The translations under genes were made by a program, and so were the position numbers. A DNA stretch of 64,000 bases from Kushneria konosiri (GTDB lineage: Bacteria; Pseudomonadota; Gammaproteobacteria; Pseudomonadales; Halomonadaceae): assembly GCF_002155145.1 (NCBI RefSeq), contig NZ_CP021323.1, positions 2,542,001 to 2,606,000 of the forward strand, written 5' to 3'. The notes under the pieces were generated by a model, which made no database searches, was not told the origin of the DNA, and saw only the letters and a list, made by a program, of their open reading frames with translations. Shown here in pieces: positions 18,641 to 28,614 of this stretch; the first letter of the stretch is position 1, and each line of letters opens with the position of its first letter.

Positions 18641-19099
18641 ATGCTGTCTGGAAAAAAATTTGCGCCGCTGCCCTGGCTTCTGGGCATTGCCGGACTGATC
18701 CCCTTTGTAGGGCTTGCCGCTGTTATCGTGCTTTCCGTGCCGGGGTGGCAGGCCGTTGCCTTCAAGGCCTTTCTCTACTATAGCGCCGTCATTCTCTCGT
18801 TTCTGGGCGGTGTGCACTGGGGTGTGGCGATGAGTCTGGATCATGAAGGCAGTCATCACTTCAGCTCCCGTATGGTGGTGGCCATGGCGCCATCGCTACT
18901 GGCCTGGCCGGCACTAATGCTCAGTCCCCGGTTTGCGCTGCTGGCACTGATGACAGGGTTTTTATTGATTCGCCTTTATGAAGCCCAGGCGGACAGCGTC
19001 GAACGTCTGCCCTCCTGGTATACCTCGCTGCGGACCCTGCTGACGGTGGTGGTGGTGATTACGCATCTTTCCGTTCTGGCATTGTTGACACTGACATAG
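18641..19099 (+). CDS. DUF3429 family membrane protein
   Basis: 152 residues from the ATG at 18641. The frame opens earlier (18560) but the only start there (TTG) abuts its GGAAGGAGG, leaving no spacing. Four to five hydrophobic helices, with LGIAGLIPFVGLA at the N-terminus and ILSFLGGVHWGVAM in the second helix, the recognisable DUF3429 element. Function unknown; such proteins are common in marine gammaproteobacteria and some Halomonas genomes. It lies 77 bp after mrpG and may be co-transcribed with operon 2. Confidence 0.8.
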   Translation: MLSGKKFAPLPWLLGIAGLIPFVGLAAVIVLSVPGWQAVAFKAFLYYSAVILSFLGGVHWGVAMSLDHEGSHHFSSRMVVAMAPSLLAWPALMLSPRFALLALMTGFLLIRLYEAQADSVERLPSWYTSLRTLLTVVVVITHLSVLALLTLT

Positions 19100-19563
19100 T
19101 TGTTTAACCGGAGAAGGGTGATGCTGGTTTGAAAGACTTTCGTCTAAATAACAAGGATGTTTATTCAGCTTGTTTTTACCTGAATAATTTTTTGAAGCAT
19201 TAATTTTGTTAAAATATCGATTAGGCCGAAAGCCATTAAAACGCCTTCCCATTATTGAGGAGGGCGTTTTTTTGTATGGTAATAACTAAAACATCTCATG
19301 CTTTGTCCTGGATTAAATGACACTCTTTTATATGCATGCTGAGAGACCATGGTGTACGGCAGTTTCGGCACAACATTTAAACGTTTCGTTTGACTATCCT
19401 CAATAATTATCAGGTTATTAGCGCCTTCTTGAGATTTTATTTATTAAAATAAATCTGATATTAAAAGTATCGTCAAAGGCTCGCTGACAAGGACAAATAC
19501 CGTCTCAAGCCATACCTGCTCACAACTTCAGGGTGGTGATATGAGATCAAGGGATAACGCACC
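19100..19563. other. AT-rich intergenic region before the polysaccharide cluster
   Basis: 464 bp with no convincing gene and clearly lower GC than both sides. It holds a terminator (19238-19273) and presumably the promoter of the rmlB-led operon. I searched for the JUMPStart/ops element (GGCGGTAGC) seen before some polysaccharide operons and did not find it. The composition shift marks a likely boundary of an acquired cassette. Confidence 0.6.
19238..19273 (+). terminator. Intrinsic terminator upstream of rmlB
   Basis: A 12-bp stem AAAACGCCTTCC/GGAGGGCGTTTT (one G-T pair) with a 9-base loop is followed by seven T. The A-rich 5' side makes it bidirectional in principle. It ends transcription from the DUF3429/Mrp side before the polysaccharide genes. 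Confidence 0.85.
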
Positions 19564-20634
19564 ATGCAGACAGTAATCGTCACCGGAGGTGCTGGATTTA
19601 TCGGTTCGGCATTGATACGCCATCTCATCGCTCACGATACGTGTCGCATCGTTAATGTTGATTGCCTGACCTATGCCGGGCATACCGCCACGCTAAAGGA
19701 TATTGAACATGACCCACGTTACTGCCTGGAGAGGGTAGATATCCGTGATCGCCCGGCGCTGGATCGTGTGTTTTCGACCTGGCAACCGGATGTCGTCGTG
19801 CATCTGGCCGCAGAGTCGCACGTAGATCGTTCCATTGACGGGCCGGCGGTATTTATCGATACCAACATCGTGGGGGTCTTTAATCTGCTGGAAGCGGCGC
19901 GATGCTGGTATGAAAGTCTTGAGGGCGAGCAGCGCGAGCGCTTTCGCTTTCATCACGTGTCAACGGATGAAGTCTTCGGAGACCTGGCGGCGGATGCCAA
20001 ACCCTTCAGCGAAACCTCGGCTTACGCACCCAGCTCTCCTTATGCGGCCAGCAAGGCAGGCGCCGACCATCTCGTGCGCGCATGGCAGCGAACCTATGAG
20101 TTGCCGACTTTGATCACGAACTGCTCGAACAATTATGGTCCGTGGCATTTTCCGGAAAAGCTGATCCCGCTGGTCATTCTCAATGCGCTCCAGGGCCGCG
20201 ATATTCCGATCTATGGCGAGGGGCATCAGATTCGTGACTGGCTGTATGTCGAGGACCATGCTCGTGCCCTTCATATGGTCATGACGCAGGGGAAAATCGG
20301 TACCAGCTATAACATCGGCGGCCACGAAGAGCGTCGTAATATTGATGTGGTCACCACCATTTGCGATGTACTCGAACGTCTGGAGGTTCCTCATCCCGAC
20401 GGCATCAGCCGTTTTCACGATCTCATTACCCATGTGCCGGATCGCCCAGGCCATGATCGTCGCTATGCCATTGATGCCTCTCATATTGGCCGCGAGCTGG
20501 GCTGGCAGCCCCGTGAAAGCTTTGAGAGCGGGATCGAAAAAACCGTGCGCTGGTTCGTGGCACATGGTGACTGGTGTCAGGGCGTCGAAAATGAGCAGAC
20601 GCGCCAGCGTCAGGGGCTGGGGGTCACTTCATGA
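19564..20634 (+). CDS. rmlB: dTDP-glucose 4,6-dehydratase
   Basis: 356 residues, extended SDR fold. Converts dTDP-glucose to dTDP-4-keto-6-deoxyglucose. Visible: the NAD site [10 protein letters not shown] at the N-terminus, [14 protein letters not shown], the catalytic [16 protein letters not shown] (YxxxK) and [15 protein letters not shown]. Start ATG with AAGGGA upstream. It overlaps rmlA by 4 bp. No rmlC or rmlD follows, so the intermediate probably goes to an amino sugar instead of rhamnose. Confidence 0.96.
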   Translation: MQTVIVTGGAGFIGSALIRHLIAHDTCRIVNVDCLTYAGHTATLKDIEHDPRYCLERVDIRDRPALDRVFSTWQPDVVVHLAAESHVDRSIDGPAVFIDTNIVGVFNLLEAARCWYESLEGEQRERFRFHHVSTDEVFGDLAADAKPFSETSAYAPSSPYAASKAGADHLVRAWQRTYELPTLITNCSNNYGPWHFPEKLIPLVILNALQGRDIPIYGEGHQIRDWLYVEDHARALHMVMTQGKIGTSYNIGGHEERRNIDVVTTICDVLERLEVPHPDGISRFHDLITHVPDRPGHDRRYAIDASHIGRELGWQPRESFESGIEKTVRWFVAHGDWCQGVENEQTRQRQGLGVTS

Positions 20635-21500
20635 AGGGCATTATTCTGGCAGGCGGCAGCGGTACGCGGCTTTATCCGCTGACACTGGGAGTGTCCAAAC
20701 AGCTTCTGCCCATCCATGACAAACCGATGATCTATTACCCGTTGTCGATACTGATGCTGGCCGGTATTCGAGAAATTCTGATCATTACCACCCCTGTTGA
20801 GCAGCCCCTTTTCAAGCGTCTTCTGGGCGATGGAAGCCGTTTCGGTATATCGATCGAGTATGCCGCCCAGCCAAGCCCCGACGGATTGGCCCAGGCATTT
20901 CTTATCGGCGAATCCTTCATTGGCAATGACAATGTCTGTCTGATTCTGGGCGATAACATTTTCTATGGGCACGGTTTTGTGCCACGCCTCAAGCGCGCGG
21001 TCGAGCGAGAGACCGGTGCCACGATCTTTGGCTATCAGGTGCGAGACCCCGAGCGCTTCGGCGTCGTGGAATTTGACGATCAGCAGCGGGTGCTGTCGCT
21101 GGAGGAAAAACCCATCGCACCCAAATCACGCTACGCCGTGACCGGCCTCTATTTCTATGACAATGACGTGATCGATATTGCCCGGGACGTTCGGCCTTCC
21201 CATCGCGGAGAACTGGAAATTACCAGCGTCAATCAGGCCTATCTGGCACGCGGAAACCTCAATGTCGAGCTGCTTGGACGCGGGTTCGCCTGGCTTGATA
21301 CCGGGACGCATGAAAGCCTGCTGGAAGCCGCCCAGTTTGTCGAAACCATTGAAAAGCGACAGGGCTACAAGGTGGCCTGTCTTGAGGAGATCGCCTGGCG
21401 TAACGGCTGGATCGACAGTGATGCCCTGATGGCGGAAGGGCGAGCACTGGAGAAAAACGGTTATGGCCAGTACATGATTTCGTTACTGGAGTCGCCATGA
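20631..21500 (+). CDS. rmlA: Glucose-1-phosphate thymidylyltransferase
   Basis: 289 residues. Makes dTDP-glucose from glucose-1-phosphate and dTTP, the step before RmlB. The N-terminal [18 protein letters not shown] (nucleotide-binding GxGTRLxPxT) and [18 protein letters not shown] are diagnostic. ATG overlaps the rmlB stop and its own stop overlaps the next start, so the first four genes are tightly coupled. Confidence 0.97.
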   Translation: MKGIILAGGSGTRLYPLTLGVSKQLLPIHDKPMIYYPLSILMLAGIREILIITTPVEQPLFKRLLGDGSRFGISIEYAAQPSPDGLAQAFLIGESFIGNDNVCLILGDNIFYGHGFVPRLKRAVERETGATIFGYQVRDPERFGVVEFDDQQRVLSLEEKPIAPKSRYAVTGLYFYDNDVIDIARDVRPSHRGELEITSVNQAYLARGNLNVELLGRGFAWLDTGTHESLLEAAQFVETIEKRQGYKVACLEEIAWRNGWIDSDALMAEGRALEKNGYGQYMISLLESP

Positions 21501-22582
21501 TTCCCTTTACGCGTCCGTTTTTGCCTCCCGAGGCGGAGTACCAGCGCTATATCCATGACATGTTCTCCCGGCAGTGGCTGACCAATCACGGGCCTTTGGT
21601 GCAGTCATTCGAAGCGCACCTCAGGGAGTTTCTTGGCATCGATCACTGCCATTTCGTGGGTAACGGCACGCTGGCCCTGCAGCTGGCATTCAAGGCGCTG
21701 GCGCTGGAGGGCGAGGTTATCACTACGCCGTTTTCCTTTGTGGCGACGCTCAACGCGCTGCTGTGGGAAGACCTTGAACCAATATTTGTTGATATCGAGC
21801 CACAGACGCTGACGCTGGACCCGGCGCGTATTGAAGCGGCCATCACGCCAAAGACCTGTGCCATTCTGGCCACGCACATCTACGGTCACCCCTGTGATGT
21901 GGAAGCCATTGAGACCATTGCTCGACGTCATGATTTAAAGGTCATTTACGATGGCGCGCACGCGTTTGGCTCGCACCATCTGGGCCGCAGCCTGCTGGAT
22001 TATGGTGACATCAGCATCACCAGTTTTCACGCCACCAAGCTCTTTCACACCATTGAAGGCGGGGCGCTATTCACTCGTAGCGCCGAGCTGAGTGAGCGGA
22101 TTGCGTCGCTGCGTGCCTTTGGGCAACTCGGTGGGGCCGGCATCAATGCCAAGGGGTCGGAAGCACACGCGGCCATGGGGCTGGCGCTCTGGCCGTGGCT
22201 GGATCATATTTTTGAAAGCCGCGCCCATATCGCCGGCATTTATGATCGCTGGATCGACGGTCATGGCCTGCCGATCACGCGCCCTGAGCTGGTTCCCGGG
22301 GCCGAGGTCAACCATGCCTATTATCCCATTATGCTTAAAAGTGAAGCGCAGCTGGAAAGGGTGCTTCATTATCTGGCCGAGCAGGACATTCATCCGCGTC
22401 GCTATTTTCATCCCGCGCTCAATCTTGTCGGTGCGGTAGAAGCTAATGGCATCCACATGCCCGTGGCAGAGGACATCGCCTCGCGGGTACTGTGCCTGCC
22501 CAACTTCGTGGCCATGACCCGGGAGGATGCCGAGCAGGTCATGCACCACCTTGAAGACGCCCTGTTATTGGAGACGGCATGA
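21497..22582 (+). CDS. DegT/DnrJ/EryC1/StrS family sugar aminotransferase
   Basis: 361 residues, PLP-dependent, fold type I. The Schiff-base lysine is K181 in [23 protein letters not shown] carries the PLP-contacting Asp, and [13 protein letters not shown] the phosphate site. It probably aminates the RmlB product at C4, giving dTDP-4-amino-4,6-dideoxyglucose (VioA-like) or the galactose epimer (WecE-like); the sequence alone does not decide. No 3,4-ketoisomerase is present, which argues against a 3-amino sugar. Overlaps its neighbours by 4 bp on both sides. Confidence 0.88.
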   Translation: MIPFTRPFLPPEAEYQRYIHDMFSRQWLTNHGPLVQSFEAHLREFLGIDHCHFVGNGTLALQLAFKALALEGEVITTPFSFVATLNALLWEDLEPIFVDIEPQTLTLDPARIEAAITPKTCAILATHIYGHPCDVEAIETIARRHDLKVIYDGAHAFGSHHLGRSLLDYGDISITSFHATKLFHTIEGGALFTRSAELSERIASLRAFGQLGGAGINAKGSEAHAAMGLALWPWLDHIFESRAHIAGIYDRWIDGHGLPITRPELVPGAEVNHAYYPIMLKSEAQLERVLHYLAEQDIHPRRYFHPALNLVGAVEANGIHMPVAEDIASRVLCLPNFVAMTREDAEQVMHHLEDALLLETA

Positions 22583-23079
22583 GTAAAGAGGCCCAGGAGC
22601 TTGCCTTTTATCACCATCGCGATCGCGCTGTTTCATCAGAATCGTTTTTACGCTTTATCGAGCAGGTGGAGAGGGAGTTCGAACCGCCTCTGTCCGAGCA
22701 GCATCATTTGCCTGACTACGTGAACAAGCTGCTGAGTCTGGCCGAGGTCAACTATGTGCTCGATGGGGACAGGGTCGTTGCTGCCATCGCCTGCTATGCC
22801 AACGATTATGAACATTACAATGCCTATGCCACCTTCATCGGTGTATTGCCTGATTATCGGGGCAGTGGCATTGCCAGACCCCTGTTAAGCCGAGGCATTG
22901 AATCCTGTCGGCAGGCCGGGATGCAAAATCTCCGTGCTAGAACGTGGCACCGCGGCAAGATTCTGGCCTTTTATGAAGAGATGGGGTTTGTGGTGGAGCG
23001 TGTGGAAACCAATGAGTGGGGCGTTGAGTCGCTGCAGCTGAACATGGTGCTCAATGACCGCTCTGATGATGCTCGCTAG
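22579..23079 (+). CDS. GNAT family N-acetyltransferase
   Basis: 166 residues. The acetyl-CoA motif is clear: GVLPDYRGSGIARPLLSRGI (RxxGxA type), followed by LRARTWHRGKILAFYEEMGF and VERVETNEWG. The N-terminal 60 residues lack a recognised domain. As its start overlaps the aminotransferase stop, the likely substrate is the amino sugar made by that enzyme, but an amino acid or peptide is also possible. Confidence 0.8.
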   Translation: MSKEAQELAFYHHRDRAVSSESFLRFIEQVEREFEPPLSEQHHLPDYVNKLLSLAEVNYVLDGDRVVAAIACYANDYEHYNAYATFIGVLPDYRGSGIARPLLSRGIESCRQAGMQNLRARTWHRGKILAFYEEMGFVVERVETNEWGVESLQLNMVLNDRSDDAR

Positions 23080-23121
23080 CCCCATACCCCCATTTCACGA
23101 CGACACCTCCGGAGAGAACTC

Positions 23122-24156
23122 ATGAACGTACTGCTGTCCTGCGTCGGCCGGCGTGGCTATCTGGTGGACTACTTTCGTGAGGCGCTTGCCGGTCAGGGGC
23201 GTGTTATTGCTGCCAATAGCGACCCCATGACCGATGGTATGTGGCGTGCCGATCGCGCCTATGAGGTACCGCCGGTCAACGATGCCGGCTATATCGATGC
23301 CCTGCTCGAGATTGCAGAGAAGGAAGAGGTCAAGCTGGTGGTCTCGCTGTTTGATATTGACCTGCCCTTTCTCAGCGCTGCCCGGGAACGATTTGCCGAG
23401 CGCGGCATTCAGGTGGCCGTATCCAATGAGGCGGTCGTGGATATTGCCAACGACAAATGGCGTACCCGGGTCTTTCTTCAGGAGCACGGCTTTGATGGTC
23501 CGCGCACCTGGTCGACGCTGTCATCGGCCCTGGAGGCCGTCAAGAGCGGTGAGGTGCGCTGGCCATTGTTCGTAAAACCCCGCTGGGGAATGGGGTCCAT
23601 CGGTGTGCAGGTGGCCCGCGATGCCGATGAGCTGCGCTTTTTCCATGAGCATACCCGCCGCGCCATTGCGCGAACCTATCTCACGATGATGGAAGCGCGT
23701 GTCATCGACAGGGATGGCCATGGCGACGTGCTGATTCAGGAAGGTGTGCCGGGACAGGAGTACGGGCTCGATGTGTTCAATGATCTTGAAGGCCACCACG
23801 TGATCACTACCGTCAAGCGCAAGGTGCGCATGCGCTCGGGGGAGACCGATGTGGCTGAAGTGGTGGATATGCCCGAACTGATGCGCCTGGGGGCACGTCT
23901 GGGTCGTCAGCTGGGACACGTGGGTAATCTGGATGTCGATGTCATGGTCAGCGGTGATCGGCTGGCCGTGATTGAATTCAACGCTCGTTTTGGTGGCGGG
24001 TATCCCTTTTCGCATCTGGCCGGCGCCAACTATCCTGAAATGCTGATACAGCTGGCCCGGGGGCTCCCCCTGATGCCTGCCGTAGCGCGCGTGGGTACCT
24101 TCGGGCTCAAGGCGCTGGTGCCCATGCAGGCCCCTGACTCGGGCAGTGGTGTCTGA
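23122..24156 (+). CDS. ATP-grasp ligase, carbamoyl-phosphate-synthase-like
   Basis: 344 residues with the order preATP-grasp (MNVLLSCVGRRGYLVDYF; residues 1-110), ATP-grasp lid (WPLFVKPRWGMGSIGVQVA; about 145-165) and catalytic part (LDVDVMVSGDRLAVIEFNARFGGGYPFSH; about 270-300). EFNARFGGG supplies the Mg2+ ligands. Such enzymes join a carboxylate to an amine via an acyl phosphate. In this cluster it could attach an amino acid to an amino sugar. Good ribosome binding site (CCGGAGAG). Substrate not predictable from sequence. Confidence 0.82.
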   Translation: MNVLLSCVGRRGYLVDYFREALAGQGRVIAANSDPMTDGMWRADRAYEVPPVNDAGYIDALLEIAEKEEVKLVVSLFDIDLPFLSAARERFAERGIQVAVSNEAVVDIANDKWRTRVFLQEHGFDGPRTWSTLSSALEAVKSGEVRWPLFVKPRWGMGSIGVQVARDADELRFFHEHTRRAIARTYLTMMEARVIDRDGHGDVLIQEGVPGQEYGLDVFNDLEGHHVITTVKRKVRMRSGETDVAEVVDMPELMRLGARLGRQLGHVGNLDVDVMVSGDRLAVIEFNARFGGGYPFSHLAGANYPEMLIQLARGLPLMPAVARVGTFGLKALVPMQAPDSGSGV

Positions 24157-24194
24157 TCCACATGCCCCGCGGTTTCGTTTGACAGGAGTACGTC

Positions 24195-25718
24195 GTGTCG
24201 GTCAAGGCCAATGCGCTTGCCAACTATGCCGGCCAGCTTTACACCACGCTGGTCGGTATTGTCGTTTATCCCTTCTACCTGGCCTGGATGGGCGAGGAAG
24301 CCTACGGCCTGGTGGGATTTTTCATCGTTTTACAGGCCTGGCTCAATCTGCTGGACATGGGCATGTCGCCCACGCTGGCGCGCGAGACGGCCAGAGCGGC
24401 GACGCATCAGGGCGAGCAGTGGCAACTGCTGCGGCGGCTGGTACGCAGTCTCGAAATTATCTTTCTGGGGCTGGCGGTCGTCATGGTGTTGTCGATCGTG
24501 CTGGGCAGCGACTGGATTGCCAGCCAGTGGCTTGAGGTCAAGACGCTGTCGCATGATGAGGTCGCCTGGTGCATCGTGCTCATGGGGTTCATGATCGGTA
24601 TGCGCTGGCTGGCATCCTTATATCGAAGTGGTATTCAGGGGCTGGAGCGTCAGGTCTCGCTTAATGTGGCCAATGTCGTGATCGCCACTTTCAAGTTTGT
24701 CGGCGTCCTGCTGATTCTGCAGTTTGTCAGCACGCAACCCAGTGCCTATTTCGAATATCAGCTGGCCATTGCGATGCTGGAGCTTGTGGTACTGGGAGGA
24801 ATGTTTTACCGCCTGCTGGGCGGGCGCGAGCAGTGGCACGGGTTTTCCTGGGACGTCCTGCGCCCTGTATTGCCCTTTGCCGGTGGTGTGGCCTATACGG
24901 CCGGTATCTGGGTCCTGATGACGCAGCTCGACAAGCTGCTGCTGTCATCGTTTCTGCCGCTGTCGGAGTACGGCTATTTCACACTGGTGGTGGTGGTGGC
25001 CAACGCCATCATGACGCTGACCATGCCGATCAGTCGCGCCCTGATGCCGCGCATGACCGGTCTTTTGGCCAGTCAGGAGGAGGCGCAGATGCTGCGTCTT
25101 TACCGGCGAGCCTCACAGTTTATTGCGGCCACGCTGCTGCCTGTGGCCGGCATGGTGGCGCTCTATGGTGGGCAACTGCTGTATGCCTGGACCGGCAACA
25201 TGGAGGCAGCACAGTGGGGTGCGCCCATTCTGTTCTGGTACGCACTGGGGAATGGGCTACTGGCGATTGGTGCCTTCCAGTATTACCTCCAGTATGCCCA
25301 TGGTCGCCTGAGGCTTCATGTCATCTACAACACGGTTTCCGTGTTGATCGTGGTACCGGTGGTGGTGGTCGCGGCCTGGCAGTGGCAGGCCATCGGTGTG
25401 GCCGTGGCCTGGTGCGGCTTTCGCCTGCTGTCATTTCTGTTATGGACGCCCTTCGTACACGCAAGGTTCGCCCCCGGCATCCATCGCGACTGGATGACCC
25501 GCGATATTCTGCCCTGTGCGGCCGCCACGGCGTTGATGCTACTGCTTTATCAATGGCTGGGGCTGTCTCTCTGGTCGCTGTCCAGGCCCTGGATATTTGC
25601 CAGTCTGACCGCCATGGGTATCGCCATCTTGATGGTCAACGCTCTGGTGTCCTCGATAGGGCGCGACATGATCCTTCGCCGTTTACAGGAGAGAAAGCAT
25701 GCCCGCGCTACCCACTGA
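24195..25718 (+). CDS. Polysaccharide flippase, Wzx/oligosaccharide transporter family
   Basis: 507 residues with about 12-14 membrane helices, GTG start with AGGAG 7-8 bp upstream. The N-terminus (ANALANYAGQLYTTLVGIVVYPFYLAWMG) and the DMGMSPTLARETARA loop are typical of MATE-like Wzx translocases that flip lipid-linked oligosaccharides across the inner membrane. Its last codons overlap the start region of the following glycosyltransferase. No Wzy polymerase is seen nearby. Confidence 0.88.
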   Translation: MSVKANALANYAGQLYTTLVGIVVYPFYLAWMGEEAYGLVGFFIVLQAWLNLLDMGMSPTLARETARAATHQGEQWQLLRRLVRSLEIIFLGLAVVMVLSIVLGSDWIASQWLEVKTLSHDEVAWCIVLMGFMIGMRWLASLYRSGIQGLERQVSLNVANVVIATFKFVGVLLILQFVSTQPSAYFEYQLAIAMLELVVLGGMFYRLLGGREQWHGFSWDVLRPVLPFAGGVAYTAGIWVLMTQLDKLLLSSFLPLSEYGYFTLVVVVANAIMTLTMPISRALMPRMTGLLASQEEAQMLRLYRRASQFIAATLLPVAGMVALYGGQLLYAWTGNMEAAQWGAPILFWYALGNGLLAIGAFQYYLQYAHGRLRLHVIYNTVSVLIVVPVVVVAAWQWQAIGVAVAWCGFRLLSFLLWTPFVHARFAPGIHRDWMTRDILPCAAATALMLLLYQWLGLSLWSLSRPWIFASLTAMGIAILMVNALVSSIGRDMILRRLQERKHARATH

Positions 25719-26756
25719 AGAGGTGATTGTTCGGGACTGGCCGGCAGGGGGGATACCCCGGAAGTCAGCGTCGTCTGTACGACGTACAATCAGGCCGGCT
25801 ATATCCGGGAGGCCATCGAGAGCTTTTTGTGCCAGCAAACGGATTTCTGCTTCGAAATCATCGTTCACGATGATGCCTCGACCGATGGCACCGCAGAGAT
25901 CATCAGCGAGTATGCCAGCCGTTACCCGCGGCTCATCCGGGCGGTACTGCGCGATGAAAACCAGTACCAGCAGGGACGCAGGATCATGCCTCTGGCGGCG
26001 GGCTTTGCCCGGGCGCCCTATCTGGCGCTGTGTGAAGGGGATGATTTCTGGTGCGATGAACAAAAGCTTGCCCGACAGTACCGCGCCATGCAGGCCAAGC
26101 CGGAGATTGCGATCAGCTATCACAATGTCATCCGCCGCGGTCCCGAGCGCGAAGTTTTGCATGTCGAGCAACAGGACAGCCGCAATCACGAACGTGTGGT
26201 AACGCTTGATGAGCTGCTGGTACAGACCGGAGATTACTGTCCGTCACCGTCGCTGATGCTGCACCGGCGGGTGATGGAGCGTTTGCCCGAATGGTTCTAT
26301 ACCACGGCCCCGGTCGGTGATTTCTATCTTCAGGTACTGGCAGCCGAGCCGGAAGGGGCGCTGTATCTGCCTGATATCATGGCGGTTTATCGTACCCATG
26401 CTCAGGGTTCCTGGTCACAACAGCAGCGCCAGCTCAAGGATGATGGCCGCTATGCGCGTCATCGGGACTTCATGGCCCGCCATGCCGAATGCATGGCGTA
26501 TCTGGCCAGCCAGCTGAACGCTTCTCATACCCCGGCCATTACCCTGGCGCTGGCACGACGATGGTATTACGCCTCGGTCGAATATCTTCAGGCAGGCCGC
26601 TATCAGGGCTATCGAGAAGCCATCGCGACCAGCATGCATCATCAGACCATTTCCGCGCCGCAACGATTGCTGTTTCTACTGCGGCGTACGCCAAGGCTGG
26701 CAGGAAGGGTGGTCGCAATGCGCCACTGGTATCAGCGTCGCCGCGCCAGCGCCTGA
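25699..26756 (+). pseudogene. Family 2 glycosyltransferase, reading frame broken at a G6 run
   Basis: The body reads PEVSVVCTTYNQAGYIREA, then VHDDASTDGT and CEGDDFWCDEQKL, all typical of GT2 enzymes that transfer sugars from nucleotide donors. That frame has no ATG or GTG before it: the stop at 25716-25718 closes it and only an internal TTG (25827) remains, which would remove the first beta strand. The natural start, ATG 25699 with AGGAGAGAAAG, lies in another frame (MPALPTEEVIVRDWPAGG). The two frames join exactly if one G is added to the run of six at 25747-25752 (PAGG-DTPEVSVV), giving about 352 residues. Causes could be a sequencing error, a true mutation, phase variation or -1 ribosomal slippage. 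Confidence 0.85.
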
Positions 26757-26757
26757 T

Positions 26758-26786
26758 CCCTGAGCCCCTTCAGGGCTCAGGGTTTT
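26758..26786 (+). terminator. Intrinsic terminator of the polysaccharide cluster
   Basis: A perfect 10-bp stem CCCTGAGCCC/GGGCTCAGGG with a 5-base loop is followed by TTTT, directly after the glycosyltransferase stop. It separates the cluster from the convergent acyl-CoA ligase. Confidence 0.9.
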
Positions 26787-26798
26787 CCAAAGGGCGTC

Positions 26799-28460
26799 TC
26801 AGGCCGTTGTCATCTGTATTTTCTGCTGCTCGCGCAGCGCATATTTTTGAAGCTTCCCGGTGGAGGTTCTGGGCAGCGATGCCTGGAAAGTGACATGTCT
26901 GGGAACCTTGAAGTGCGCCATATGCTCGCGACACCAGCTCAATAATTCGGCCTCGTTGGGTCCGTCGGCCTCCGAAGTCGGAACCACGAAGGCGTGCGGC
27001 GTTTCACCCCAGAATTCATGCGGCCGTGCGATGACGGCCACTTCGCGGATGCCGGGATGACTCATCATGATTTCCTCGATTTCGATCGATGAAATCGACT
27101 CGCCCCCTGAAATGATGATGTCCTTGGCACGGTCCCGAATCTCGATATAGCCATCTTCATGCATGACGGCAATATCGCCAGTGTCGAGCCAGCCGCGTCC
27201 CATGGCCTCTCTTGTGGCCTCGGGATTTTTGATATAGCCCTGCATGATGGTATTGCCGCGCAGCATGAGATGCCCCAGTGATTGTCCATCGGCGGGAACA
27301 TCCTCGTGGGTGACCGGGTCCTTGAGCGCGACACTTTCGATGGCAAGGGTCCCTACGCCCTGACGGATCTGAAGGCGCGCGCGCGCCTCGACGGTCAGCG
27401 TCGACCACTCCGGCTGAAACTGGCAGACCAGAGAAGGGCCGTAGGTTTCGGTCATGCCGTAGAGATGCAGTACGTCAAATCCCAGTGCGCTCATGCGAGC
27501 GATGGTGGCCGAGTTCGGCGGTGCACCGCCCGTGGCCAGCAGTACCGAAAGAGGTAGTGCTGTCGCCGACTCCGGCTGATCCAGCAGCATGGTCATGATG
27601 ATGGGGGCTGCCGCCATGTGCGTGATCCCGTGGGTATGGATCATTTCAAGCACGCGGGCCGGCTCGACCCGTCGCATGCAGACATGTGTGCCGCCTGCTG
27701 CTGTTACCGCCCAGGTGTGGGTCCAGCCGTTGCAGTGGAACATGGGCAACGTCCAGAGATAGACCGTGCGGTCATCCATCTTCAGCGTCAACGTATTGGA
27801 CAGCGCATTGAGGTAGGCGCCCCGGTGGCTGTAGATCACGCCTTTCGGATTGCCCGTGGTTCCCGAGGTGTAGTTAAGCGCGATGCAGTCGCCTTCATCT
27901 TTGGGTGAGACAGGAAGGCATGGGGTTGCACCAGCTACCAGCGATTCATGGTCATGAGGTGTCGAGAGCGCCCATGGTGAAGCTTCACCGCTACCATCAT
28001 CGACCTCGATCAATATGGGGTGAGGGACCGTCAGCAAGGCCATCGCCGCAGCGACCGTGTGACGAAGGCCTCGATCAAAGATCAGTACGCGTGTCTCGGC
28101 GTGCGTCATGATGAAGGCAACGGAAGCCCCGTCGAGCCTGGCATTGATGGCATTGAGAATGCCGCCTGCCATGGGCACACCATAATGGGCTTCAAGCATG
28201 GCTTTCGAATTCATGCCAAGTGTTGAGATCACCTCACCCGAAACAATGCCCAGGCCCTGAAGGGCGCCACCGAGCTGTCGGCAGCGTTGATAAAACGATC
28301 GATAGGAGAGCGTGACGTCGTCCTCGACGACGGCCGTTCGATCCGGGTGCACCCGTACAGCACGTTCCAGAAAACTGACGGGTGAAAGGGGAACATGATT
28401 GCTTTCACCCTGTGACGGGCATGACGACGACGGTAATGCACGATAATGATTCAATGCCAT
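26799..28460 (-). CDS. Acyl-CoA ligase (AMP-forming), LvaE-like
   Basis: 553 residues of the ANL superfamily, activating a carboxylic acid to an acyl-adenylate and then an acyl-CoA. Visible: the P-loop YTSGTTGNPKGVIYSH, LPMFHCNGWTHTWAV, YGMTETYG, the hinge region WLDTGDIAVMHEDGYIEIRDRAKDIIISGGE, and the A10 lysine in PRTSTGKLQKY. This type is usual for medium-chain or methylthiopropionate-like acids. It is divergent from the SDR-ACAD-kinase genes, and together they match the set of enzymes in the levulinate (lva) operon of Pseudomonas putida, in which LvaE makes the CoA ester. True substrate unknown. Confidence 0.87.
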   Translation of the reverse strand: MALNHYRALPSSSCPSQGESNHVPLSPVSFLERAVRVHPDRTAVVEDDVTLSYRSFYQRCRQLGGALQGLGIVSGEVISTLGMNSKAMLEAHYGVPMAGGILNAINARLDGASVAFIMTHAETRVLIFDRGLRHTVAAAMALLTVPHPILIEVDDGSGEASPWALSTPHDHESLVAGATPCLPVSPKDEGDCIALNYTSGTTGNPKGVIYSHRGAYLNALSNTLTLKMDDRTVYLWTLPMFHCNGWTHTWAVTAAGGTHVCMRRVEPARVLEMIHTHGITHMAAAPIIMTMLLDQPESATALPLSVLLATGGAPPNSATIARMSALGFDVLHLYGMTETYGPSLVCQFQPEWSTLTVEARARLQIRQGVGTLAIESVALKDPVTHEDVPADGQSLGHLMLRGNTIMQGYIKNPEATREAMGRGWLDTGDIAVMHEDGYIEIRDRAKDIIISGGESISSIEIEEIMMSHPGIREVAVIARPHEFWGETPHAFVVPTSEADGPNEAELLSWCREHMAHFKVPRHVTFQASLPRTSTGKLQKYALREQQKIQMTTA

Positions 28461-28614
28461 ATCTCCACGAGACCATGAATATATTTTTTATTATTTTTAA
28501 TGAGTGTTGGATCGGATTGGCGACGTCAAGTATGACAGCCTCGAAAGCTCGTTTAATGATTCAATACCGGTTAATCAAGGTGGCTGATTAAATAAGCCGG
28601 AGTTGAATTAACAG

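Noticed and set aside
19100-19563. JUMPStart/ops element before the polysaccharide cluster
   Set aside because: The GGCGGTAGC core is not present on the plus strand of this gap.
24833-25726. Plus-strand 297-codon frame inside the flippase gene
   Set aside because: Out-of-frame shadow of the membrane protein; no start signals.
25753-26202. Continuation of the ATG 25699 frame as a separate 167-residue protein
   Set aside because: After the G run its composition is Ser/Arg-rich nonsense while the neighbouring frame encodes the GT2 core.
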